DNA of 64,000 nucleotides from Pseudomonas chlororaphis (lineage in GTDB: Bacteria; Pseudomonadota; Gammaproteobacteria; Pseudomonadales; Pseudomonadaceae): assembly GCA_001023535.1 (NCBI GenBank), contig CP011020.1, forward strand, positions 4,772,501 to 4,836,500, written 5' to 3'. Shown in pieces: positions 20,431 to 27,697 of the stretch. The position numbers were made by a program, and so were the translations under genes. Every line of letters begins with the position of its first letter. The stretch's first letter is position 1. Below the pieces are notes generated by a model that saw only the letters and a program-made list of their open reading frames with translations, was not told the DNA's origin and did no database searches.

Positions 20431-21255
20431 TCAGACCTGGGCCGTGCGCAACTTCTCGCTGCGCCCACGCAGCCACTCCAACGTCAGCAGCAGGATCACC
20501 GAGAACGCGATCAACAACGTCGCCGCCGCAGCGATGGTCGGGCTGAGGTTTTCGCGGATGCCGCTGAACATCTGCCGAGGCAGCGTGGCCTGTTCGGGGC
20601 CGGCGAGGAACAGCGTCACCACCACTTCATCGAACGACGTCGCGAAGGCGAACAGCGCCCCGGAGATGACGCCCGGGGCGATCAACGGCAAGGTCACCCG
20701 ACGAAATGCAGTCAGCGGCGAAGCGCCGAGGCTGGCGGCCGCCCGCACCAGGTTGTGGTTGAACCCCTGCAAGGTCGCCGACACGGTGATGATGACGAAC
20801 GGTACGCCCAGCACCGCGTGCACCACAATCAGCGAGATGAAGCTGTTGCCCATCCCCAGCGGCGCGAAAAACAGGTAGCTGGCGACCCCGATGATCACCA
20901 CCGGCACCACCATGGGCGAAATCACCAGGGCCATCACCAGCGCCTTGCCCGGAAAGTCGCCGCGGGTCAGGCCGATGGCCGCCAGCGTACCGAAGACCAT
21001 CGCCAGCAACGTCGCCGCCGGGGCGACGATGATGCTGTTCTTCAGCGCGCGCATCCATTCGGCGGAGGCGAAGAAGTCGTGGTACCACTGCAGCGAAAAG
21101 CCTTGCAGCGGGTACACCAGGAAGCTGCCGGAGTTGAACGACAGCGGAACGATCACCAGCACCGGCAGGATCAGGAACAACAGGATCAGCCCGCAGAGCG
21201 TGCGCAAGCAGTAGAACCACACCCGTTCCACGGGGGACATGTAAGGACTCACCAT
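20431..21255 (-). CDS. ABC transporter permease, PotC/YdcV-like
   Basis: A 274-residue inner-membrane permease of the polyamine/opine/2-aminoethylphosphonate group. It has six predicted helices and the permease EAA loop (RAAASLGASPLTAFRRVTLP, about residue 177). The ATG at 21255 has GGGGAG seven bases upstream; an in-frame TTG at 21261 is less likely. It starts 13 nt after the partner permease gene. Confidence 0.88.
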   Translation of the reverse strand: MVSPYMSPVERVWFYCLRTLCGLILLFLILPVLVIVPLSFNSGSFLVYPLQGFSLQWYHDFFASAEWMRALKNSIIVAPAATLLAMVFGTLAAIGLTRGDFPGKALVMALVISPMVVPVVIIGVASYLFFAPLGMGNSFISLIVVHAVLGVPFVIITVSATLQGFNHNLVRAAASLGASPLTAFRRVTLPLIAPGVISGALFAFATSFDEVVVTLFLAGPEQATLPRQMFSGIRENLSPTIAAAATLLIAFSVILLLTLEWLRGRSEKLRTAQV

Positions 21256-21268
21256 TTTCAATCTCCCC

Positions 21269-22516
21269 TTAGCTCAGGCGCAGGCGACTGGCGCCCACCA
21301 GCCAGCTGTAAATCAGATAAAGCACGATGGTCGCCAGCAACAGCAGCCCGCCGAGTGCCGTGGCCATGCCCCAGTTGATACTGGTGTTGGTGTAGAAGGC
21401 GACGAAGTAGCTGACCATCTGGTCGTTCGGGCTGCCCAGCAATGCCGGGGTGATGTAGTAGCCGATGGCGAGGATGAACACCAACAGGCAACCGGCGCCG
21501 ACGCCGGCATAGGTCTGCGGGAAGTACACCCGCCAGAAACTGGCGAATGGATGGCAGCCCAGGGAAATGGCCGCACGCATGTAGGTGGGCGAGATGCCTT
21601 TCATCACGCTGTAGATCGGCAGGATCATGAACGGCAGCAGGATGTGGACCATCGAGATGTAGACACCCGTGCGGTTGAACACCAGCTCCAGCGGCTTATC
21701 GATCACGCCCATGGCCATCAGGGCGCTGTTGATCAAGCCACCCGATTGCAACAGCACAATCCACGCTGCCACCCGCACCAGGATCGATGTCCAGAACGGC
21801 AGCAGCACCAGGATCATCAACAGGTTGCTCTGGCGCGACGGCAGGTTCGCCAGCAGGTAGGCCAACGGGTAGGCCAGCACCAGGCAGATCGCGGTGATGA
21901 TCAGGCCCATCCAGAAGGTACGGGCGAAGATGTCCAGGTAGATCGCCTGGTCGGGGGTGGCCGGGGCCAATTCGCCGAGGTCGTCGATACGGTGATCGAC
22001 AGCCGCCAGCAGGTAATAAGGGGTGACGTTACTGGTATTGCGGCGGATCACCTGCCAGTAGGCCGGGTCGCCCCAACGCTCGTCGAGGTTTTCCAGGGCT
22101 TCTTTATAAGAGGCCGGCTCGGTGGCAAACGGCAACGCGCGAGCCGTCTTGGTCAACAGGCTGCGGTAGCCGGCCGACTCCATGTTCAGACGCTTGGACA
22201 GATCGCCCAGGGTCTGGTTCTTGCGGGCCTCGGCCAGGTCTTCACTGGCGGCCTTGTAGACCGGTTCGCCCGGCAACCCCCGTCCGTCCCACGTTGAGAT
22301 CACAGCCACGGTGCGCGGCATGGCGCCGACCACTTCGGGGTTGCTGACGCTTTTGAACAACAGCGCCACGATGGGTACGAGGAACACCAGTAGCAGAAAC
22401 AGCACCAGCGGCGCGATCAAGGCCTGGGCCTTCCAGCGGTTGACCCGCTCGGCGCGCTTGAGCCGCTGCTTCAGGTTGGGACTGGTGCCCGCGTTCAGTG
22501 GAACGGCGATGGCCAT
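21269..22516 (-). CDS. ABC transporter permease, PotB-like, with large periplasmic insert
   Basis: A 415-residue permease. The first helix (about residues 33-53) is followed by a ~150-residue soluble stretch (54-205) with alternating charged helices, then five more helices and the EAA loop (MRAAISLGCHPFASFWRV, about 325). The typical PotB is near 285 residues, so the insert accounts for the extra length. Its role is unknown; it might contact the binding protein. I chose the ATG at 22516 (MAIAVPLNAG). Confidence 0.85.
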   Translation of the reverse strand: MAIAVPLNAGTSPNLKQRLKRAERVNRWKAQALIAPLVLFLLLVFLVPIVALLFKSVSNPEVVGAMPRTVAVISTWDGRGLPGEPVYKAASEDLAEARKNQTLGDLSKRLNMESAGYRSLLTKTARALPFATEPASYKEALENLDERWGDPAYWQVIRRNTSNVTPYYLLAAVDHRIDDLGELAPATPDQAIYLDIFARTFWMGLIITAICLVLAYPLAYLLANLPSRQSNLLMILVLLPFWTSILVRVAAWIVLLQSGGLINSALMAMGVIDKPLELVFNRTGVYISMVHILLPFMILPIYSVMKGISPTYMRAAISLGCHPFASFWRVYFPQTYAGVGAGCLLVFILAIGYYITPALLGSPNDQMVSYFVAFYTNTSINWGMATALGGLLLLATIVLYLIYSWLVGASRLRLS

Positions 22517-22599
22517 GGCGAACTCCGCAAATCTTTTTATCGTTACAGGGGCGGGGGAGCGCCCCTGTTCTTTTGAAACACCCGATTGGAGCAAGAACC

Positions 22600-22688
22600 T
22601 GTGAGAGCGAGCTTGCTCGCGATGGCTACGGCACATTCAACATTGATGTGTCTGACAAACCGCTATCGCGAGCAAGCTCGCTCCCACA
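22600..22688. repeat. REP inverted pair inside the ABC transporter operon
   Basis: Two opposed REP palindromes, the left one with one change (GTGAGAGCG). It lies between the binding protein and first permease genes, where REP hairpins often leave more of the binding-protein mRNA intact. Confidence 0.9.
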
Positions 22689-22717
22689 TGGATTTCATCC
22701 AGCTTCAGACTGTCGGG

Positions 22718-23761
22718 TTACTTCGCCGCCCAGGAGTTGAAGCGCTGCTCCAGTTGCTCGCCGTTGTCAGCCCAGAAGCTGACGTCGATCTGCACCTGGT
22801 TGGCGATGTTTTCCGGGGTGGTCGGCATGTCCTTCAGGACATCCTTGGCCAGCAACGGTACGGCCTGGGTGTTGGCAGGGCCGTAGGCGATGTTTTCCGA
22901 GTAGGTCTTCTGCTGTTGCGGTGCCACCGAGAAGGCGATGAACTTCTTCGCCGCTTCGGCGCGGGTTTTGTCCAGGCCGCGCGGGATGGCCCAGGCGTCG
23001 AAGTCGTAGATGCCGCCGTTCCACACCACTTTCAGGTTGCTTTCCTTCTGTACCGCGGCGATCCGGCCGTTGTAGGCCGAGCTCATGACCACGTCACCGG
23101 AGGCCAGGTACTGCGGCGGCTGGGCGCCCGCTTCCCACCACTGGATGTTCGGCTTGAGTTCGTCGAGCTTCTTGAACGCACGGTCCTGGCCATCCTTGCC
23201 GGCCAGCACCTTGTACACGTCCTTGGGCGCGACGCCATCGGCCATCAAGGCGAATTCCAGGGTGTACTTGGCGCCCTTGCGCAGGCCACGCTTGCCCGGG
23301 AATTGCTTGGTGTCCCAGAAGTCGGCCCAACTGGTCGGCGCGGTCTTCAGTTTGTCGGCGTTGTAGGCCAGGACGGTCGACCACACGAAGAAGCCGACGC
23401 CGCACGGCTGGATGGCGCCCTTGACGTAGTCTTCGGTCTTGCCGAACAGGGCCGGGTCCAGTTGCTCGAACATGTCCTCGTCGCAACCGCGGGACAATTC
23501 CGGGGACTCGACTTCCACCAGGTCCCAGGAAACGCTCTTGGTGTCGACCATGGCCTTGACCTTGGCCATTTCGCCGTTGTACTCGCCCGCCACGATCTTG
23601 CCGTTGCCGGCCGCTTCCCAAGGTGCGTAGAAGGCCTTGACCTGCGCCGCCTTGTTCGCCCCGCCAAAAGACACCACGGTCAGGTCCGGGCCCGCCGCCA
23701 TCGCGCTTGCCGCACCCATCATGCCCAGGGTCAGGGCTGTGAACTTCAGGGATCTCAACAT
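22718..23761 (-). CDS. Periplasmic substrate-binding protein, PotD/PotF-like
   Basis: A 347-residue ABC binding protein with a signal peptide (cleavage after AMAA, residue 23). It has a spermidine/putrescine-type fold signature (VVSFGGANKAAQ at the mature N-terminus; DVVMSSAYNGR near residue 223). The start codon overlaps an A-rich site AACAATAA (minus strand of 23762-23769) that matches the Crc/Hfq AAnAAnAA pattern. The substrate is not determined; it is likely a polyamine or small cationic compound. Confidence 0.85.
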   Translation of the reverse strand: MLRSLKFTALTLGMMGAASAMAAGPDLTVVSFGGANKAAQVKAFYAPWEAAGNGKIVAGEYNGEMAKVKAMVDTKSVSWDLVEVESPELSRGCDEDMFEQLDPALFGKTEDYVKGAIQPCGVGFFVWSTVLAYNADKLKTAPTSWADFWDTKQFPGKRGLRKGAKYTLEFALMADGVAPKDVYKVLAGKDGQDRAFKKLDELKPNIQWWEAGAQPPQYLASGDVVMSSAYNGRIAAVQKESNLKVVWNGGIYDFDAWAIPRGLDKTRAEAAKKFIAFSVAPQQQKTYSENIAYGPANTQAVPLLAKDVLKDMPTTPENIANQVQIDVSFWADNGEQLEQRFNSWAAK

Positions 23762-23810
23762 TTATTGTTCTCTCCACGTGCAGGGTTGGTGTTGGTACAG
23801 CAGGGGGCGA

Positions 23811-24935
23811 TCAATTCGCCTCTAGAAGGGGATCGAGCGCACGCACATGCTCGACTTGCCAGCCAAGCGGAACCACGTCCCCGACGGCGAGCCCGGGATC
23901 GAGCTCGGCAATCGGCTGTTTCACGAAGAAGTCGTTCTTGCCGCAGACTTCCAGGCGAACCCGGACGTGGTCGCCCAGATAGATGAATTCCGCCACCCTC
24001 CCTGAGAAGCGGTTGACACATTGTTCGCTTGCGCCGTTGAGGCTCACCCGCTCCGGGCGGATCGACAGGGTCACCGGCTCGCCGGGCTGGCCGACGTTGA
24101 CCGCCAGCGCCTCGACCTTCTCGCCACGCCCCAACTCCACCAGGCAGCGATCGCCGGTCTGGCTGTGCAGGCGGCCGCTGAGGCGATTGTTCTCGCCGAT
24201 GAAGTTGGCAACGAAGGTGTTTTTCGGCTCTTCATAAAGCGTGCGCGGTGGCGCGATCTGCTGGATCTCGCCCTGGTGGAACACCGCCACGCGGTCGGAC
24301 ATGGTCAAGGCTTCGCCCTGGTCGTGGGTCACGTAGACCACGGTCACGCCAAGGCGCTGGTGCAGGTGCTTGATTTCCATCTGCATGTGTTCGCGCAGTT
24401 GCTTGTCCAGCGCCCCGAGGGGTTCGTCCATCAGCACCAGTTGCGGCTCGAACACCAGGGCCCGGGCCAACGCCACACGCTGCTGCTGACCGCCGGACAG
24501 CTGCGCCGGGTAGCGTTGGGCGAAGCTGTCCAGCTGGACCATGCTCAGCACGCGCTTGACCCGGTCGCTCACATCACTCTTGTTCAGGCCACGCACGGTC
24601 AGCGGGAACGCGAGGTTCTCGGCGACGGTCATGTGGGGGAACAGCGCGTAGTTCTGGAACACCATGCCGATGTCGCGCTTGTGCGGCGGCACATGGTTGA
24701 TGGCGCGCCCGGCCAGTTGGATTTCACCGGCCGTCGGGGTTTCAAATCCGGCGAGCATCATCAGGCTGGTGGTCTTGCCAGAGCCGGACGGCCCGAGCAG
24801 GGTGAGGAATTCGCCTTTGCGAATGTCCAGGTTGAGGTCCTTGACGATCAGGTTCTCGCCATCGTAGCTCTTTTGCACACCACGAAAGCTGACCAGCACA
24901 TCGCTGGCCCCCGCGCTTGAATCGACCTGGCTCAT
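23811..24935 (-). CDS. ABC transporter ATP-binding protein, PotA-like
   Basis: A 374-residue ATPase. Walker A GPSGSGKTT is near residue 56, signature LSGGQQQRVALARAL near 150, Walker B LVLMDEP near 174, and a C-terminal TOBE domain (about 290-370). It is the first gene of the operon ATPase - binding protein - two permeases - (Fe-ADH). The ATG at 24935 excludes 25 unlikely upstream codons. Confidence 0.92.
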   Translation of the reverse strand: MSQVDSSAGASDVLVSFRGVQKSYDGENLIVKDLNLDIRKGEFLTLLGPSGSGKTTSLMMLAGFETPTAGEIQLAGRAINHVPPHKRDIGMVFQNYALFPHMTVAENLAFPLTVRGLNKSDVSDRVKRVLSMVQLDSFAQRYPAQLSGGQQQRVALARALVFEPQLVLMDEPLGALDKQLREHMQMEIKHLHQRLGVTVVYVTHDQGEALTMSDRVAVFHQGEIQQIAPPRTLYEEPKNTFVANFIGENNRLSGRLHSQTGDRCLVELGRGEKVEALAVNVGQPGEPVTLSIRPERVSLNGASEQCVNRFSGRVAEFIYLGDHVRVRLEVCGKNDFFVKQPIAELDPGLAVGDVVPLGWQVEHVRALDPLLEAN

Positions 24936-25046
24936 ACCCGCACCTTTTGTATTGATGACTGCTTGTGAATCAAGCCTAGTGGAGCCTCGCCCCCGCGCAA
25001 ATCGGGGCACAGGAGAGAATCACCTCAGACGGATGGAAGTGCGGGG

Positions 25047-25062
25047 GTAGGGATTGCCCTAC
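25047..25062. promoter_or_regulatory. Perfect palindrome GTAGGG-ATTG-CCCTAC upstream of the ABC operon
   Basis: A 16-bp site with two perfect 6-bp arms lies about 115 nt upstream of the ATPase start. A possible -10 (TAGGCT on the minus strand near 24975) places it at an activator-like distance. The spacing is that of a dimeric activator site, but I cannot name the regulator. It lies just left of the insertion sequence. Confidence 0.45.
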
Positions 25063-25173
25063 ACGGATGGCGGGATTGGATAAATGCAGCCACGAGCTTC
25101 GAGCGGCAGGCGGCAAGCAAGGGCGAGCAGCCGTGCTGGAGCGTGTCGCAAATGGATATGCCAACGCATTACC

Positions 25174-25195
25174 CCTGTGGGAGCGGGCTTGCTCG
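25174..25195. repeat. Left half of a REP element cut by the insertion sequence
   Basis: CTGTGGGAGCGGGCTTGCTCG ends abruptly at the IS left end. The continuation CGCGAAAGCG resumes at 26478, after the IS. Confidence 0.8.
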
Positions 25196-26477
25196 GGTAG
25201 AAACCGGGGACATCCTTTACGTTTTAAACCGGAGACATCGTTTACAGGTGCATAAATACGGTCAGGAGGTGCCTGACCATGCCCTGGAATCGAGAGTCCC
25301 CGATGGATCAACGAATCAAACTCATAGGCGACTGGCTGCAAGGCAGCTACTCCAAGAGCGAGCTGGCCCGTCACTACGGGCTCAGCCGACCCACTTTGGA
25401 CAAATGGCTTGCACGCTACGAGGCGCACGGCATTGATGGGCTAAAGGAGCTGTCACGGCGCCCGCATACGAGCCCTTTCAAAATCAGCGACGAGGTACTT
25501 GAGCTGCTGATCGCGTACAAGCGCGAGCATCACAGCTGGGGGCCTGAGAAGTTGGTGCATAACCTTAAGATCGACCATCCAGACCTGTCTTGGCCCACAG
25601 TCAGCACGGCAGGCGAGTGGCTTAAGCGAGCAGGTCTGGTGCAAAAGCGCCGTTTCCTCAATCGACCGCCAGCAGGAAAAAATCCGCTGCGTGACGCCAC
25701 TGGGCCTAATCAGACATGGGCCGCAGACTTCAAAGGTGACTTCGCGCTTCAGAACGGCCAACGTTGTTACCCTCTGACCATTACCGATCACGTCAGCCGA
25801 TTTCTATTGCTGTGCAGAGCACAAGGCAGCGTTGCCGGTGCCCGCGAAGGATTTGACTGGGCGTTTCGGGAGTACGGTTTACCTGACGTAATCCGCACAG
25901 ATAACGGCTCTCCTTTTGCCTCTACCGGCATCTCACGCATATCCAGTCTGGCCGCGTGGTGGATACGTTTGGGGATCTATCCGGAGCGAATCCAGCCGGG
26001 GCGGCCTGACCAGAATGGCCGTCACGAACGCATGCATCGAACACTCAAGGCTGCTTTGCTTCATGCACCTGAACGTAACCTGGTGGAGCAACAGCTGGCA
26101 TTCGAACAGTTTCGACAGGAATTCAATTACGTGCGCCCTCACAAGGCCCTAGAGATGAAAGTTCCTGCGGACCTCTATGAGCCATCAAAGCGGCAGTACG
26201 ATGGGCGCGTGCCTGAGGCCGAGTACGCGGCGGACATGACGATCCGCATGGTTAGGCAGAACGGGTCGATGAAATGGAAAGGCAAGATGATTTTCGTCAG
26301 CGAATCTCTGGCCGGTGAGGCGCTAGGACTCAAAGAAGTGGACGATGATGTGTGGGATGTTTACCTCTGCAGCTACCTTTTAGGTAGGCTGAAAAGCGGC
26401 GAAAGCCGCCTTTCAAGCCAACAGAAACGTAAAGGATGTCCCCGGTTTCAATTGTAAAGGATGTGTCCGTTTCTACA
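25196..26477 (+). mobile_element. IS481-family insertion sequence (~1.28 kb) inserted in a REP
   Basis: The outer ends match as GTAGAAAC (25197-25204) and GTTTCTAC (26469-26476). Inside each end are two tandem ~25-bp repeats of the type AAACCGGGGACATCCTTTAC. One copy on the left (25201-25224) is a perfect 24-bp inverted repeat of one on the right (26425-26448). One intact transposase gene fills the element. Flanking bases join into one REP with at most a 2-bp (CG) overlap, so no ordinary target duplication is obvious. Confidence 0.85.
25279..26457 (+). CDS. IS481-type transposase (DDE, integrase core)
   Basis: A 392-residue transposase. The N-terminal HTH is at about residues 22-48 (SKSELARHYGLSRPTLDKWL). 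The rve catalytic core has DFKGDF (about 146-151), VIRTDNGSPF (about 203) and the Glu-bearing GRHERMHRTLK (about 248). The ATG at 25279 follows a strong AGGAGGT. The C-terminus reads into the right terminal repeat. The gene appears intact, so the element could be active. Confidence 0.92.
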   Translation: MPWNRESPMDQRIKLIGDWLQGSYSKSELARHYGLSRPTLDKWLARYEAHGIDGLKELSRRPHTSPFKISDEVLELLIAYKREHHSWGPEKLVHNLKIDHPDLSWPTVSTAGEWLKRAGLVQKRRFLNRPPAGKNPLRDATGPNQTWAADFKGDFALQNGQRCYPLTITDHVSRFLLLCRAQGSVAGAREGFDWAFREYGLPDVIRTDNGSPFASTGISRISSLAAWWIRLGIYPERIQPGRPDQNGRHERMHRTLKAALLHAPERNLVEQQLAFEQFRQEFNYVRPHKALEMKVPADLYEPSKRQYDGRVPEAEYAADMTIRMVRQNGSMKWKGKMIFVSESLAGEALGLKEVDDDVWDVYLCSYLLGRLKSGESRLSSQQKRKGCPRFQL

Positions 26478-26549
26478 CCGCGAAAGCGCTGGATCAGTCA
26501 CGAAGAAGTTGGCTGGCCTGAAGCTTTCGCGAGCAAGCTCGCTCCCACA
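26478..26549. repeat. Right part of the interrupted REP pair
   Basis: It begins CGCGAAAGCGCTGGATCAG, runs through a spacer, and ends with the opposed REP. The spacer CGCTGGATCAGTCACGAAG is repeated almost exactly in the next REP pair (from 26619), so the two are tandem copies. Confidence 0.85.
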
Positions 26550-26593
26550 GTGGTCTTGTGGTGCTGGCGGGAATCAGGTCCACCTTCCATCCC

Positions 26594-26683
26594 TTGTGGG
26601 AGCGGGCTTGCCCGCGAAAGCGCTGGATCAGTCACGAAGAAGTTGGCTGGCCCGACGCTTTCGCGAGCAAGCTCGCTCCCGCA
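26594..26683. repeat. REP inverted pair, tandem copy
   Basis: An intact REP pair whose internal spacer repeats that of the pair split by the IS, showing a tandem duplication of a REP unit before the IS arrived. Confidence 0.9.
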
Positions 26684-26777
26684 CGGTGTCGTGTTTGCAC
26701 CGTGTTTTGCTGAATGCTTCCACATCAGCTCATGCCAGCTACTCTCTTGAAATACCCACAAGAACGAGGGCGCGCGT

Positions 26778-27620
26778 ATGGGGTGTTTCCGCAAGATGGC
26801 CTGGCTGGGCGCAGTGTTGTTACTGGGGCTGACGCAAGTGCATGCCGCGACGCAAGATGACGGCCAGGCGGCCCGGGCGTTGCTGGAAAAGGCCTTGGCC
26901 TATTACCACGATAACGGCGACAAGGCTTTTGCGGCGTTCAGCCGCCAGGGAGAGTTCGTCGATCAGGACCGCTACGTCTTTGTGGTGGACACTCGGGGCG
27001 TGATGCTCGCCAGTGGCGGGCCTTCTTCGGCGCTGATCGGGCGGGACGTTTCCGAAATGCTCGGGCCTGACCTGCGCAAAGCGTTCAAGGATGCCCTGAA
27101 GACCCCCGAGGCCAGTGGTATCCAGCAGGCCGAGTATCGCTGGCAGAACTGGGCGGACGGCAAGGTCGAGCGCAAGCACGTGTACTTCCAGCGGGTTGGC
27201 GAGCGAATCCTTGCGGTCGGCTATTACTTGCCACGGGCCTCGGCCGAACAGGCCAGGGCGTTACTGGACAAGGCCTCCACCGACCTGCAGAAGAACGAGA
27301 AAGCCACGCTGACGGCGATCAACGCACTCAAGGGTGGGTACTTGCAGGATGACCTGTATGTCTTCGTGGTGGATTTGGTAACCCAGCGCTATGTCGCCCA
27401 CGGCACCAATCTGCGGTTGGTCAACACCGATTTCGCCAAGGTCAGGGATCCAGCAGGCAAGCCGGTGGGCGAACCGATCCTGGCCATGATCGGCAAGCAG
27501 CCGACCGGGGAGTACGCCTATCGCTGGAAGAACCCGGTCACGGGCAAGGTCGAGGACAAGCACGCGTACCTGAGGAAGGTTGGGCATTTCCTGGTGGCGG
27601 TGGGGTACTACAGCCCGTGA
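26778..27620 (+). CDS. Secreted tandem Cache-domain protein
   Basis: A 280-residue protein with a signal peptide (cleavage near residue 24, VHAA) and two homologous Cache-type halves. The repeated signature is YVFVVDTRG (about residue 66) / YVFVVDLVTQ (about 195), and YRWQNWADGKVERKHVY (about 118) / YRWKNPVTGKVEDKHAY (about 247), each followed by VGYY. There is no kinase, MCP or cyclase domain, so it is a free periplasmic ligand-binding protein. The partner is unknown. Confidence 0.8.
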   Translation: MGCFRKMAWLGAVLLLGLTQVHAATQDDGQAARALLEKALAYYHDNGDKAFAAFSRQGEFVDQDRYVFVVDTRGVMLASGGPSSALIGRDVSEMLGPDLRKAFKDALKTPEASGIQQAEYRWQNWADGKVERKHVYFQRVGERILAVGYYLPRASAEQARALLDKASTDLQKNEKATLTAINALKGGYLQDDLYVFVVDLVTQRYVAHGTNLRLVNTDFAKVRDPAGKPVGEPILAMIGKQPTGEYAYRWKNPVTGKVEDKHAYLRKVGHFLVAVGYYSP

Positions 27621-27638
27621 GGCGAGGCGCTGGATATC

Positions 27639-27665
27639 GTGGCGAGAGCAAGCTCCCTCGCCACG
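27639..27665. repeat. Small palindrome between convergent genes
   Basis: CGTGGCGAG AGCAAGCT CCCTCGCCACG forms a hairpin and resembles half of the second REP family seen at 41403-41522. It lies between the Cache gene and rapA and may help stop transcription. Confidence 0.6.
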
Positions 27666-27697
27666 GGTGAATCCAGGCAACCTTCAGCCAGTGGCAA

